40,605 nt of DNA from Propionibacteriaceae bacterium (GCA_027492675.1 JAPUEI010000054.1:22662-63266); one strand, 5' to 3'; positions 1-8,001 are shown, counted from the first letter of the stretch. Notes: generated from the letters alone by a model not told the origin. Numbers and translations: made by a program.

Positions 1-903
1 GAGGTCAACGGGGCCGGCCTCTGCGAAGACGCCGCCCAATGGGTCGACCGGCAGATCGCGCCGGTCCTGGCCACCCTCACCCGAGGGCGCACCCTGAGGC
101 TCGTCCGCGGCTACATCGCCCTCGCCGATCCCGAGTTGGCGCGAGAACGCGAGCTTCAGGCCCGGAACCGGCGACACGTGACGGTGTACGGGCCGACCGT
201 CGGCTCCGGCGCATGCCGAGACCTGTCCGGTCGACTCGACCTCACCGACGCCCTGGCGCTCGACGCGACCCTCACCCAGCTCGCCGCCGTACTGGCCTCA
301 GCCGGCGATGACGACCCCCTCGATCACCGGCGAGCGACTGCGCTGGGCATCCTCGCCGACCCCGCTCGAGCCTTCCAACTCCTCAACGGCATCGAGGCAC
401 CGTCCCAACAGAAGGCGACCGTGGTCGTCCACATCGACCCGAGCACCCTCGACAGCGATTTGGCGATCGCTCGCCTGCACAGTCAGGAAGCCTTGTCGCG
501 CGACACCTGGGTCGAGCTGCTGCGGAACGCCCGCGTGACCGTACGACCGGTCGTCGATCTCAACGCGATCCCGCCGGTGGACTCGTACGAGATTCCCGAC
601 CGGATCCGCACCGCCGTGACCGTGCGCTCCCCCGTCGACACGTTCCCCTACGCCACACAGCCCACCCGCCACCTCGACCTCGACCACACGGAGCCGTACC
701 TCCATGGCCCCGCCGGTCCGCCGGGCCAGACAAGGATCGACAACCTCGCGCCGCTGGCCCGCAAGGCCCATCGAGCCAAGACAGCGAGGGCATGGAGAGT
801 GACCCAGTACGACGGCGGCTGGCTCGAATGGACCTCACCGGCCGGCTACCGCTACGCCACCGGTCCCTTCGGCACGCTCCGCGAGGTCAGGCCCGCCGCC
901 TGA
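1..903 (+). CDS. DUF222/HNH endonuclease-domain protein, 5'-truncated by window edge
   Basis: The reading frame is open from the first base, so only the last 300 codons are present; a TTG at 136 is probably an internal codon rather than the start. The C-terminal part carries an HNH-nuclease-like core: HLDLDHTEP around residues 224-232 of the fragment, then RIDNLAPL and a K/R-rich stretch with H257, ending in a W-rich tail. This arrangement is typical of actinobacterial DUF222 proteins with a C-terminal HNH domain, which are often multicopy and have no settled function. The missing N-terminus should hold the helical DUF222 part. Nothing here indicates whether the nuclease is active. It ends 68 bp before tRNA-Arg, which points towards it on the other strand. 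Confidence 0.8.
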   Translation, partial: EVNGAGLCEDAAQWVDRQIAPVLATLTRGRTLRLVRGYIALADPELARERELQARNRRHVTVYGPTVGSGACRDLSGRLDLTDALALDATLTQLAAVLASAGDDDPLDHRRATALGILADPARAFQLLNGIEAPSQQKATVVVHIDPSTLDSDLAIARLHSQEALSRDTWVELLRNARVTVRPVVDLNAIPPVDSYEIPDRIRTAVTVRSPVDTFPYATQPTRHLDLDHTEPYLHGPAGPPGQTRIDNLAPLARKAHRAKTARAWRVTQYDGGWLEWTSPAGYRYATGPFGTLREVRPAA

Positions 904-952
904 CCGCTCGCGCGTGGACGGATGAGTGATGGGAAGCGACCCGCTCGGCAGA

Positions 953-970
953 CTGCCGGCGGGCCGGCAG
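953..970 (-). terminator. Short GC hairpin next to tRNA-Arg 3' end
   Basis: A perfect 7-bp stem (CTGCCGG/CCGGCAG) with a 4-nt loop starts one base beyond the tRNA-Arg 3' end. It could terminate the tRNA transcript and the HNH gene that converges on it. There is no T-run, so its efficiency is uncertain. Confidence 0.4.
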
Positions 971-971
971 C

Positions 972-1044
972 GCCCCCGGGAGGACTCGAACCTCCGACCC
1001 GCGGATTAGAAGGCCGCCGCTCTATCCAGCTGAGCTACGGGGGC
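972..1044 (-). tRNA. tRNA-Arg (TCT anticodon)
   Basis: On the minus strand the cloverleaf folds with a 7-bp acceptor (GCCCCCG/CGGGGGC), a D arm with AGCTGGATA, anticodon loop CTTCTAA (anticodon TCT) and T loop TTCGAGT. CCA is not encoded. The innermost anticodon-stem pair (31-39) is a C-T mismatch. It reads the rare codon AGA. Confidence 0.95.
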
Positions 1045-1057
1045 GAGACAACGAGCA

Positions 1058-1063
1058 AGTCTA
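1058..1063 (-). promoter_or_regulatory. Possible -10 element of tRNA-Arg
   Basis: TAGACT on the minus strand lies 13 nt upstream of the tRNA 5' end and fits the TANNNT pattern. No convincing -35 hexamer is visible. Confidence 0.35.
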
Positions 1064-1077
1064 GGGGGAACAGCGGG

Positions 1078-1083
1078 TAGGTT
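1078..1083 (+). promoter_or_regulatory. -10 element for leaderless MFS mRNA
   Basis: TAGGTT is followed by 7 nt and then the GTG start at 1091. The transcript would begin at or next to the start codon, which agrees with the lack of a Shine-Dalgarno sequence. Confidence 0.5.
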
Positions 1084-1090
1084 CGCGTGA

Positions 1091-2272
1091 GTGACTGCTG
1101 CTGACGGGTTCTCCTGGAGAAAGATCGCCGTCGCCGCGTACGGGCCCACGGCGCTGGCGTCAGTCGGCTTCGGAGCCGTCATGCCGCTGGTCGCCCTGAG
1201 CGCCATCGACCGCGGCGCGAATGCGGGCACCGCAGCCCTCATCACCGGGCTTCTGGGCATCGGCCAACTCGTCGCCGATCTGCCTGCGGGGTGGGTCGCG
1301 GAGCGACTCGGCGAGAAGTGGTCCATCGTCGTCGCGTGCCTCGTGGACGTGGTGATGATGGGGTCCGTCTCGTTCACCCACAGTCTCGTACATCTCGCCA
1401 TCGCCACGTTCGTCACCGGCGTCACGGGGGCGGTCTTCGGGCTGGCCCGCCAGACGTACCTCACCGTCGCCGTCCCCCTCCGCTATCGGGCGAGAGCCCT
1501 GTCGTCGCTCGGGGGCGTCTTCCGGATCGGCGGCCTCATCGGCCCACTCATCGGCGCCGCGGTGGTCGCGAGCGCGGGTCTGGCCAAGGCGTACCTCTTC
1601 GCCGCGAGTATGAGCCTGCTCGCCGCCATCGTCACGATCTCCTTGCCCGACCTCCCCGGTGCGGCGAACGACGCACTCCCCGCCGAGGGGCCCGGCATGT
1701 TCGGCGTGCTTCGGGCGAACCTCGGGATCCTGCTCACCCAGGGCGTCGGCGCGCTCGTCATCATGCTCACCCGGTCGGCACGCCAGGCGATCATCCCGCT
1801 GTGGTGCGACGCGCACGGCATAGCGCCCGCGGCGACGAGCTTGGTCTACTCGCTGTCGATGGCCTTCGATGTCGCCCTGTTCTTCTTCGGCGGCTCACTG
1901 ATGGATCGGTTCGGCCGCGTCTGGGTTGCCGCTCCCGCGATGGTCGTCATGGGGATCGGGCTGGCCCTCCTCCCGCTGACACATGACGCCGGCAGCATCA
2001 TCGCCGTCGCCTGCCTGCTCGGCCTGGGCAACGGCATCTCGTCCGGCGTCGTGATGACGCTCGGATCCGATGCGTCGCCGGCCAGCGGTCGTACGAAGTT
2101 CCTCGCCGGCTGGCGGCTGCTCGCCGACTCCGGCAACGCCCTCGGCCCTCTGGCCATCGCAGCCGTCACGACGGTCGCGACACTGGGATCAGCGGCCGTG
2201 GTGCTCGGCGCCGTCTCATGGGTGGGCGCCGTCTGGCTACTGCGCTGGATCCCCCGCCGGGTGCCCGCCTGA
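1091..2272 (+). CDS. MFS transporter
   Basis: A 393-aa, very hydrophobic protein with about 12 predicted membrane helices in two halves. MFS motif-A sequences lie in both expected loops: DLPAGWVAERLGEK at 63-76 (loop 2-3) and GGSLMDRFGR at 266-275 (loop 8-9). The family is a proton- or solute-coupled exporter/importer of the cytoplasmic membrane; drug or metabolite efflux is common for such solitary genes, but the substrate cannot be read from the sequence. The GTG at 1091 is chosen because a TANNNT element sits exactly 7 nt upstream; the nearby GTG at 1087 is out of frame. The stop codon lies inside the first copy of a downstream 27-28-bp repeat. It stands alone, between tRNA-Arg and orn. 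Confidence 0.85.
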   Translation: MTAADGFSWRKIAVAAYGPTALASVGFGAVMPLVALSAIDRGANAGTAALITGLLGIGQLVADLPAGWVAERLGEKWSIVVACLVDVVMMGSVSFTHSLVHLAIATFVTGVTGAVFGLARQTYLTVAVPLRYRARALSSLGGVFRIGGLIGPLIGAAVVASAGLAKAYLFAASMSLLAAIVTISLPDLPGAANDALPAEGPGMFGVLRANLGILLTQGVGALVIMLTRSARQAIIPLWCDAHGIAPAATSLVYSLSMAFDVALFFFGGSLMDRFGRVWVAAPAMVVMGIGLALLPLTHDAGSIIAVACLLGLGNGISSGVVMTLGSDASPASGRTKFLAGWRLLADSGNALGPLAIAAVTTVATLGSAAVVLGAVSWVGAVWLLRWIPRRVPA

Positions 2273-2342
2273 GCGCCTCCGACCCCAGGCCCAACCTGAG
2301 CGCCTCCGACCCCAAGCCCCAGCCTGAGCGCCTCCGACCCCA
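2268..2342 (+). repeat. Three tandem copies of a 27-28-bp unit
   Basis: The 20-bp core CCTGAGCGCCTCCGACCCCA occurs without change at 2268-2287, 2295-2314 and 2323-2342, separated by 7-8 variable bases rich in C. The first copy contains the MFS stop codon. The array is too short and too regular for CRISPR. Confidence 0.9.
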
Positions 2343-2360
2343 CCCACGGACAGAACCCGG

Positions 2361-2428
2361 CTTGGCAAGGCATCGCGTGCTTGGCAAGGCGCTGACCCCC
2401 TGCCAAGCACGTCTTGGCTTGCCAAGCC
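2361..2428. repeat. Cluster of CTTGGCA-type palindromes
   Basis: Several nested inverted repeats share the word CTTGGCA/TGCCAAG: CTTGGCAAG at 2361-2369; a perfect 10-bp stem GTGCTTGGCA/TGCCAAGCAC at 2377-2386/2401-2410 with a 14-nt loop; and CTTGGC-TT-GCCAAG at 2413-2426. It may fold as a terminator for the MFS gene or represent a dispersed intergenic repeat. From 2429 to 2537 nothing further is recognisable before the orn promoter. Confidence 0.75.
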
Positions 2429-2537
2429 CGCCTCGGTGAGCAACCACCCGGCGTCGACCGTACCCGGGAGCCGAGGGAGCTACCCCGATCCGAGGCCCGT
2501 ACGAGGCGCTGCCAGGCACCCCGGTGACCGCACCCAC

Positions 2538-2543
2538 TAGGCT
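2538..2543 (+). promoter_or_regulatory. -10 element for leaderless orn mRNA
   Basis: TAGGCT lies 6 nt before the GTG start at 2550, and no ribosome-binding site is present. Confidence 0.5.
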
Positions 2544-2549
2544 GCCGCC

Positions 2550-3149
2550 GTGGACAACCTGGTGTGGATCGATTGCGAAATGACTGGCCTGGACCTGGCC
2601 GCTGATGCCCTCATCGAGGTGGCCGTGCTGGTCACCGACGGGGAGCTCAACGTGCTGGGCGACGGGGTCGACGTGATCATCAAGCCGACCGACGAGGCGC
2701 TCGCGCAGATGGGCGAGTTCGTCACTGAGATGCACCAGAAGTCCGGGCTGCTCGACGAGCTCGCTCAGGGCGTCACCCTCGAGGAGGCCGAGGCGCAGGT
2801 CCTCGCGTACGTACGTTCTCACGTCCCCGAGGCCCGCAAGGCTCCTCTCGCCGGCAACACGATCGGCACCGACCGCGCCTTCCTCGCCCGCGACATGCCG
2901 ACGCTCGAAGGCCATGTGCACTACCGCAACGTCGACGTCTCCAGCCTCAAGGAGCTCGCGAAGCGCTGGTACCCCCGGATCTACTTCACCTCCCCCTCCA
3001 AGTCGGGCAACCACCGCGCGCTCGCCGACATCCGCGAGTCCATCGAGGAGCTGCGCTACTACCGCGAGGCGATGCTCGTGCCGCAGCCCGGACCCGAGCG
3101 CGACGTCCTCGCCGAGATCGCTGCGCGCCACCAGGGCTCGCTGACCTGA
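2550..3149 (+). CDS. orn: Oligoribonuclease (DEDDh 3'-5' exoribonuclease)
   Basis: A 199-aa protein that is collinear with Orn. It degrades 2-5-nt RNAs, including pGpG and other nanoRNAs left by mRNA turnover, to mononucleotides in the cytoplasm. The DEDDh metal site is complete: D8 and E10 in WIDCEMTG (Exo I), D108 in [10 protein letters not shown] (Exo II), and H155 and D160 in NHRALAD (Exo III). The conserved block [18 protein letters not shown] precedes Exo III. The GTG start is set by the motif beginning and by the TANNNT element 6 nt upstream. It is followed by tRNA-His on the same strand, with a separate promoter, so it is probably monocistronic. Confidence 0.97.
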   Translation: MDNLVWIDCEMTGLDLAADALIEVAVLVTDGELNVLGDGVDVIIKPTDEALAQMGEFVTEMHQKSGLLDELAQGVTLEEAEAQVLAYVRSHVPEARKAPLAGNTIGTDRAFLARDMPTLEGHVHYRNVDVSSLKELAKRWYPRIYFTSPSKSGNHRALADIRESIEELRYYREAMLVPQPGPERDVLAEIAARHQGSLT

Positions 3150-3177
3150 CCTCGGTCCCTCGAGGGCCCCGAACCGG

Positions 3178-3208
3178 TTGGCCATCCCCGACTCCGCTCG
3201 GCTAGAGT
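3178..3208 (+). promoter_or_regulatory. Probable tRNA-His promoter
   Basis: TTGGCC (3178-3183) and TAGAGT (3203-3208) are separated by 19 nt and lie 35 nt before the mature tRNA end. The spacer is long, so the -10 is better supported than the -35. Confidence 0.4.
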
Positions 3209-3243
3209 GTGCCACGGCCTTTTGTGGGCCGACGCGGTGCATG

Positions 3244-3316
3244 GTGGGTATAGCTCAGTTGGTAGAGCTTCTGGTTGTGGTCCAGAAGGTCGCGGGTTCG
3301 AGCCCCGTTACTCACC
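3244..3316 (+). tRNA. tRNA-His (GTG anticodon)
   Basis: The cloverleaf has acceptor GTGGGTA/TACTCAC, anticodon stem TTCTGG/CCAGAA around loop TTGTGGT (anticodon GTG) and T loop TTCGAGC. G3243 just upstream can serve as the histidine-specific G-1, pairing with discriminator C3316. CCA is not encoded. Confidence 0.96.
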
Positions 3317-3323
3317 CTGATAT

Positions 3324-3383
3324 GGCGAGGTTCACGCCTCTCGCCAGAGGAGTCACTCTGGCCCGGGTGCGAACCTCGCCTTT
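3324..3383 (+). terminator. Terminator of tRNA-His
   Basis: A nested hairpin: the outer stem GGCGAGGTTC/GAACCTCGCC (3324-3333/3371-3380) encloses an inner stem GCCAGAG/CTCTGGC (3343-3349/3356-3362), and TTT follows directly. It separates the tRNA from murT. Confidence 0.65.
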
Positions 3384-3457
3384 GTCGTCCCCCTCCCGGA
3401 TCCTTCGCTGACCGGACCGCTGTGTCCCCCGCCGCGCCGATCAGACAGAATGGCTGC

Positions 3458-4738
3458 ATGCCGACAGACCTGACGACCCCCTGCCAGCCGCATCGGCTGT
3501 CACCTGGCGTACGGCTGCGACTGCAGGCCGCATTGGCCGCCGGCAGCCTCGCGGGGCTCGCCTCGCGCGCGACGGGCAAGGGCTCGGGTGCCTCGATCCG
3601 CGGCAAGCTGCTGATGCGGCTCGCCCCCGACGCGCTCGCCAACCTGCTGCCGGGCCGCACGATCGCCAGCGTCTCCGGCACCAACGGCAAGACCACGACC
3701 ACCCACCTGCTCACGGCGGCAGTACGGGAGGCGGTTGCTCCTGAGCGTGTCGTGACGAACGCCGACGGGGCCAACCTCCACTACGGCATCGCGTCGGCAC
3801 TCGCGATCGCGCCCCGCTGCGACGTGGCCATCCTGGAGACCGACGAACGAGTGGTGCCGGATGTCGTACGGCTCGGGCATCCCGCCGTGCTCGTACTCCT
3901 CAACTTCTCGCGCGACCAGATGGACCGCCACCACGAGATCAAGGCGCTCGGCCGCGGCTGGCGTACGGCCCTCGAGAAGGCCGGCGCCGACGGACCCGTC
4001 GTGGTCGCCAACGCCGACGACCCGCTCGTGACGTGGGCCGCCCAGACAGCGCACAAGGTCGTGTGGGTCGACACCGCGACGAAGTGGACCCAGGACGCCA
4101 CGCTCTGCCCGGCCTGCGGCACCGTGCTGACAAGGGCGGACGGCCGCTGGGCCTGCCCCACCGGCGATCTCGTACAGCCCACTGCCACGTGGCGCGTCGA
4201 CGGCGACGCCGTGGTCGACCCCGACGGCACCCGGTGGCCGCTGGAGCTCAAGGTGCCGGGCTCGTTCAACGTCTCCAACGGCGCGTGCGCCCTCGCGGCC
4301 GCCGCCGAGTTGGGCGTCGATCCCGAGACGGCCATCCGTGGGATGCGTACGATCACGTCCCCAGCCGGCCGGTACGCCACCGCACACTTCGGTGACACCA
4401 CGGCCCGGTTGCTGCTCGCCAAGAACCCCGCGGGCTGGGCCGAGGCGCTGCCCCTGACCACCACCGACACCGTCGTCCTCGCCATCGACTCCGCCGCCGC
4501 CGACGGTCGCGACGTGAGCTGGCTGTGGGACGTCGAGTACGAACAGTTGGCCGGACGGCACGTCGTCGCCACCGGCCCGCGAGCCCAGGACCTGTCGGTC
4601 CGACTCCTCTATGCCGAGGTCGAGCACAGCGTGGTGCCCGACCTCGCCACTGCGATGGCAGGGCATCCGGACCCCGTCGACGTGGTGGCCACCTACACAC
4701 CGTTCCAGCGCCTGCGGAAACTGGGAGGCCTCGCATGA
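3458..4738 (+). CDS. murT: Lipid II isoglutaminyl synthase, Mur-ligase-like subunit MurT
   Basis: A 426-aa Mur ligase relative. With GatD it amidates the alpha-carboxylate of D-Glu in lipid II to D-isoglutamine, using ATP and ammonia from glutamine, at the cytoplasmic face of the membrane. The ATP loop SGTNGKTTT is at 73-81, the central-domain motif LLNFSRDQMDRHHE at 147-160, and the C-terminal DUF1727 domain follows. The inserted zinc-ribbon-like loop has C217, C220 and C233, but the position expected for a fourth cysteine is G236. The frame stays open upstream into tRNA-His, so the ATG at 3458, which gives the usual MurT N-terminus, is preferred. Its TGA overlaps the gatD ATG (ATGA), as expected for an obligate complex. 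Confidence 0.93.
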   Translation: MPTDLTTPCQPHRLSPGVRLRLQAALAAGSLAGLASRATGKGSGASIRGKLLMRLAPDALANLLPGRTIASVSGTNGKTTTTHLLTAAVREAVAPERVVTNADGANLHYGIASALAIAPRCDVAILETDERVVPDVVRLGHPAVLVLLNFSRDQMDRHHEIKALGRGWRTALEKAGADGPVVVANADDPLVTWAAQTAHKVVWVDTATKWTQDATLCPACGTVLTRADGRWACPTGDLVQPTATWRVDGDAVVDPDGTRWPLELKVPGSFNVSNGACALAAAAELGVDPETAIRGMRTITSPAGRYATAHFGDTTARLLLAKNPAGWAEALPLTTTDTVVLAIDSAAADGRDVSWLWDVEYEQLAGRHVVATGPRAQDLSVRLLYAEVEHSVVPDLATAMAGHPDPVDVVATYTPFQRLRKLGGLA

Positions 4739-5448
4739 CGGTCACGATCGTGCTGGTGTACCAGTCACTGCTGGGCATCTACGGAGACCGAGGCAACGCC
4801 GCCGTGCTCACCAAGCGCCTCGAGTGGCGCGGCATCGACTCCCGGGTCGTCGTCGTCGAGCCCGGCCAGACACTGCCCGCGGACGGTCAGGTCTACCTGC
4901 TGGGCGGTGGCGAGGACCTCGCTCAGACGACCGCCGTGCGGGAGCTCACCAAGGACGGCAACCTGTTCCGCGCCATCGACGCGGGCGCCGCTGTGTTCGC
5001 GGTGTGCGCCGGCTACCAGATCTGCGGCACGACGTTCACGATCGGTGAGAACGACGACGTCGTGCCCGGCCTCGGCATCCTTGACGTCGAGACCCGGCGA
5101 GGGGACGTCCGAGCGGTCGGCGAGCTGCTGTACCGCTGGACGACACCGGACGGCACCGAGTCGCTGGTGACCGGCTTCGAGAACCACGGCGGCTTCACAC
5201 GGCTTGGTGCCGACGCGCGCCCGATGGGTGTCGTCGAGAAGGGCATCGGCAACGGCTACGACCGTACGGAGGGCGCGCAGCAGGGGAAGATCGTCGGTAC
5301 GTATCCGCACGGGCCCGTGCTCGCCAGGAATCCGGACCTCGCGGACCACGTGCTGCAGCTCGCCCTCGGCCATGAGCTCGACCCGCTTCCCCGCCCGGCG
5401 ATCGACGAACTGCGTCATCAGAGGATCGCCGCGGTCCGCGCCTCCTGA
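4735..5448 (+). CDS. gatD: Lipid II isoglutaminyl synthase, glutaminase subunit GatD
   Basis: A 237-aa class-I-like glutamine amidotransferase. It hydrolyses glutamine and passes ammonia to MurT. The nucleophile is C91 in AVCAGYQ and the catalytic histidine H192 in GTYPHGPV; the N-terminal YQSLLGIYGDRGN and the LLGGGEDLAQ block are characteristic of the family. The start is the ATG that overlaps the murT stop by four bases; the frame is open upstream inside murT, but that extension has no GatD similarity. It converges with the next gene, with only 2 bp between stops and no visible hairpin. Confidence 0.95.
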   Translation: MTVTIVLVYQSLLGIYGDRGNAAVLTKRLEWRGIDSRVVVVEPGQTLPADGQVYLLGGGEDLAQTTAVRELTKDGNLFRAIDAGAAVFAVCAGYQICGTTFTIGENDDVVPGLGILDVETRRGDVRAVGELLYRWTTPDGTESLVTGFENHGGFTRLGADARPMGVVEKGIGNGYDRTEGAQQGKIVGTYPHGPVLARNPDLADHVLQLALGHELDPLPRPAIDELRHQRIAAVRAS

Positions 5449-5450
5449 CG

Positions 5451-6071
5451 TCAGGTCAGCCGCCAGTACCAGCTGAATCGGCCGTCGGAGTAGAGGATCA
5501 CCGCCGGCGACTCAACGATGTTCCATGCGAACGTGACGTAGCCGTCGGCACATTCGCCCTTGCGAAGCCGCACTTCCACGGGGAACTGCGGCTCGACGTC
5601 CGGCACTCCCGCCTGGGTCGACACCAGATCCGCCGAGGTGGCCAGCCGCCAGTTCGCCGCGGCGATGCGGACGGTCTCCGACGTCACGCCGCCGGACTGC
5701 GCACAGACCTGCACCTTGTACGCAACCAGGCCCGGGCCGGGTGCCGCCGGGCGAGGGTCGAGGAGTGTGATCCGCAACGGCTCGGCCGGATCGTCGCCGG
5801 CGATCGAGGGCAGCACGGCCGGCGGCGTACGGGTGGCGGGGGCAGCTGACGGCACGAGCGGCGACGGGGGCACGGAGACCGCGGAGGGCGACGGCGTTGG
5901 TGTCGTCACCGGGTCCGTCGCGCCCCGTTGCGTACCTCCCAGCACCGCTGCGACCACGATCACGACGACGGCCACGATCGCGAGCGGACCGACCCACCCG
6001 ACAGAACGAGGTGGCGTCGGCGCCTCATCCCATGCGTCGAGGGGCTCAAGCTCCTCACGATCGTCGGCCAT
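5451..6071 (-). CDS. Single-pass protein with extracytoplasmic domain, paralog 1
   Basis: A 206-aa protein that I cannot assign to a named family. An acidic cytoplasmic N-terminus (about 1-22, with LDAWDE) precedes one membrane helix (about 25-45), a Pro/Thr/Ser-rich linker (about 50-85) and a C-terminal domain. That domain begins EPLRITLLDPRP, has a cysteine in VQVCAQSGG and another in KGECADG, and ends in FSWYWRLT. The two cysteines could form a disulfide outside the cell. It is clearly paralogous to the next gene upstream and to the gene at 8080-8706. The frame extends further upstream, but the ATG at 6071 has a strong GGAGGGGGAG ribosome site. It is the last gene of the sigma-factor cluster. 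The fold may be an Ig-like sandwich of the DUF4352 kind; that is inference. Confidence 0.75.
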   Translation of the reverse strand: MADDREELEPLDAWDEAPTPPRSVGWVGPLAIVAVVVIVVAAVLGGTQRGATDPVTTPTPSPSAVSVPPSPLVPSAAPATRTPPAVLPSIAGDDPAEPLRITLLDPRPAAPGPGLVAYKVQVCAQSGGVTSETVRIAAANWRLATSADLVSTQAGVPDVEPQFPVEVRLRKGECADGYVTFAWNIVESPAVILYSDGRFSWYWRLT

Positions 6072-6097
6072 GCTCCCCCTCCACGACGGAGACGGCA

Positions 6098-6754
6098 TCA
6101 CTCGAAGCGCCAGCTCCATCCGAATCGTTCGTCACCGTAGAAGATGGCACTGTACGTCTGACCAGCACCGACGAGAAAGGTCACGGCACCAGACGCGCAC
6201 TGTCCAGCGCCCAGCATCGCGACCTCCGGGAAGTCCTGAGCCCCGCCTCCGGGCTGGGGCTGGACGGAGTCGCGCGTGCCCCCGAGCCACCAGCCCATCC
6301 GGCTGACACGGACCTTTCCCCCGGTCTTGCTGGCCGATGTCTTGCTCACGCAGACACGGACGTTGTAGGCCACGGAACCGGTCGCCACGCGCGGTGTGGG
6401 GTCCAGGAGCGTGATGAGGAGTGGTTCCGCTTCGGCGTCATCGGGAAGGGGCTCAGGGGTGTACGCGTTCGTGTCCGGGACCTCGATGGCGATGGTGGCC
6501 TCGACCGTGGCCCAGGATGTGGGCCGCGGATCAGCCGAGGTGACCGTGGCGGACGGAGTGACGGAGAGCGACGGTACGGGGTCCACCTCCGGCCGCTTCG
6601 TACCCCCGATCACCACCGCGACGACGACGGCGACGATCGCCACGATCGCGAGCGGGCCGATCCACCAGGCGCGACGAGTCGGCCGAGCGGGGCGTTCGTC
6701 GTCATCCCACTCGTCGAGGACCTCGACGATGCCCGGGGGCGGGTCGTCACTCAT
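6098..6754 (-). CDS. Single-pass protein with extracytoplasmic domain, paralog 2
   Basis: A 218-aa paralog of both neighbours. The same plan is visible: acidic N-terminus with VLDEWDDDE, one membrane helix (about 31-50), a Pro/Ser/Thr linker, then EAEPLLITLLDPTP, cysteines in VRVCVSK and GAGQCASG, and the end FGWSWRFE. It lies 26 bp upstream of paralog 1 and 12 bp downstream of the probable anti-sigma gene, all on the minus strand, so co-transcription is likely. No enzyme motif is present. A role as an envelope sensor or as a target of the sigma factor would fit the context but is not shown by the sequence. Confidence 0.78.
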   Translation of the reverse strand: MSDDPPPGIVEVLDEWDDDERPARPTRRAWWIGPLAIVAIVAVVVAVVIGGTKRPEVDPVPSLSVTPSATVTSADPRPTSWATVEATIAIEVPDTNAYTPEPLPDDAEAEPLLITLLDPTPRVATGSVAYNVRVCVSKTSASKTGGKVRVSRMGWWLGGTRDSVQPQPGGGAQDFPEVAMLGAGQCASGAVTFLVGAGQTYSAIFYGDERFGWSWRFE

Positions 6755-6766
6755 GGGTCAAGGGTC

Positions 6767-7498
6767 TCACGGCCTCCAGTACTGGCGGATCGATGTGACT
6801 TCATTGTCCCCAGAGATCGCGATGACGACCTCGATCGGTGTCTCCCACTTCTTGGTAGCGAGAGGCACCGGCAGGTACGGCTTCTGGCTGGGCGGCGCCC
6901 CGGCGTCGAGCACCTGGACGACGACCGACGACGCCAACGGCACGCGGTACGTCTTGAGGCTCACGTTGACCGTCGTCGAGTCGTTGGGGATCGGGTCCTT
7001 CAAGCCCGCGCACTCGGGCTTGTCGGTCGACGATCGGCACACCGTGAGCGGGTCGAGGACCACCGCCCAGTGTCCGTTGACCTGCTCGAGCTGGCTGAGG
7101 TTCGCGTGGTCGTAGCCGACGGGGAACTCGTCGAAGCCGGACTGCGCCACACCGGGGGTGACGGTGACGGTCACCGTGACCGTCGCGCCGGCCCGTGGCG
7201 CCGGCGACGACGAACGCGACGGCTGTGTGCTCACGGAGAGGTCGGAGGCTACGACCGCACCGGGGATCGGGGATCCCGTGCCCGTGTTCAGCAGCGACTG
7301 ACCCCATGTGGCTCCACCGAACCCGATGGCGAGGGAGGCGGCGACGGCCACCGCTGTGAACCAGGGACGAGGACGGCGCTGGGCCGCAGCATGTCGCACC
7401 CTGTCATAGCTGTCAGGCACCTCGGCGAGCGCGGCCTCGTGACGCAGACTCTCTCGGAGTGCCTTCTCGATCTCGCCGTCGGAGAACTGGTCGTTCAT
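6767..7498 (-). CDS. Probable membrane-anchored anti-sigma factor
   Basis: A 243-aa protein with a charged cytoplasmic N-terminus (1-45), one membrane helix (about 47-65) and a Ser/Pro/Thr-rich extracytoplasmic region ending in a small domain with two cysteines (in LTVCRSS and PECAGL). It has no HxxxCxxC zinc motif, so it is not a ZAS-type anti-sigma factor. The assignment rests on position: its ATG overlaps the sigma-factor stop (ATGA), the standard coupling for sigma/anti-sigma pairs, and on the one-helix topology. It could instead be another envelope protein of the cluster. Confidence 0.65.
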   Translation of the reverse strand: MNDQFSDGEIEKALRESLRHEAALAEVPDSYDRVRHAAAQRRPRPWFTAVAVAASLAIGFGGATWGQSLLNTGTGSPIPGAVVASDLSVSTQPSRSSSPAPRAGATVTVTVTVTPGVAQSGFDEFPVGYDHANLSQLEQVNGHWAVVLDPLTVCRSSTDKPECAGLKDPIPNDSTTVNVSLKTYRVPLASSVVVQVLDAGAPPSQKPYLPVPLATKKWETPIEVVIAISGDNEVTSIRQYWRP

Positions 7499-8001
7499 CG
7501 GATCGACTCCTTCGTGATGATGGCTCGCAGGCCCTGGATCCCACGGCTCGCATGAGACTTCACGGCGCCTTGCGAGATCCCCAGGGCCTCGGAGATCTCC
7601 TTCTCGCTCAGGTCGCTGTAGTAGCGCAGGACCAGCACCTCCTGCTGCCTGCGCGGAAGCCTGCGCAGGGCCGCGACCACGGAGGCATTGAGCTCGGCGG
7701 ACAGGACCCCGGAGTCCGCGCCGGCGGTGTGCTGCTCGTCGGCCTGCTGATGCATGAGGACGACGACCCGGTGACGCATCACCGACCGGCAGCCGTTGAC
7801 GACGGCCCGCCGCAGGTACGGGCCCAGCGGGCTCCCCTGCAGGCGAGCCCGATGCCTGTACATGCCGACCAGCGCGTCCTGGACGACCTCGTCGGCGTGG
7901 TCAGAACTCCCGAGCAGCAGCGTCGCGAGACGGACCATCGAGGCCCAGTGGGCGTCGTACAGGTCTCGCAACCACATGTCGTCCGTCGACGGCTTGGCCA
8001 T
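7495..8001 (-). CDS. SigE-family (ECF-like) RNA polymerase sigma factor
   Basis: A 168-aa sigma-70-family protein with only regions 2 and 4. Region 2 spans about 12-80 (LYDAHWASMVRLATLLLG, DHADEVVQDALVGMYRH); region 4 spans about 105-160, with the helix-turn-helix SEKEISEALGISQGAVKSHASRG. This is the small SigE-type group of actinobacteria, usually controlling envelope responses. The ATG at 8001 is chosen because GGAG lies 6 nt upstream; the GTG at 8028 would add nine residues but has its purine tract too close. It is followed by the coupled probable anti-sigma gene and surrounded by three paralogous membrane proteins that are likely targets or inputs. The 78-bp gap above it probably contains its own promoter. 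Confidence 0.9.
   Translation of the reverse strand: MAKPSTDDMWLRDLYDAHWASMVRLATLLLGSSDHADEVVQDALVGMYRHRARLQGSPLGPYLRRAVVNGCRSVMRHRVVVLMHQQADEQHTAGADSGVLSAELNASVVAALRRLPRRQQEVLVLRYYSDLSEKEISEALGISQGAVKSHASRGIQGLRAIITKESIR

Noticed and set aside
2268..2342. Possible CRISPR array
   Set aside because: Only three copies, with 7-8-bp separators that are themselves similar, no cas genes nearby, and the first copy overlaps a coding gene.
1..3316. Genomic island at tRNA-Arg or tRNA-His suggested by the HNH gene
   Set aside because: No integrase, no duplicated tRNA 3' end, and the flanking genes are core functions.
4525..4734. Upstream start for gatD
   Set aside because: The added residues are an off-frame reading of murT; the ATG overlapping the murT stop is the conserved start.
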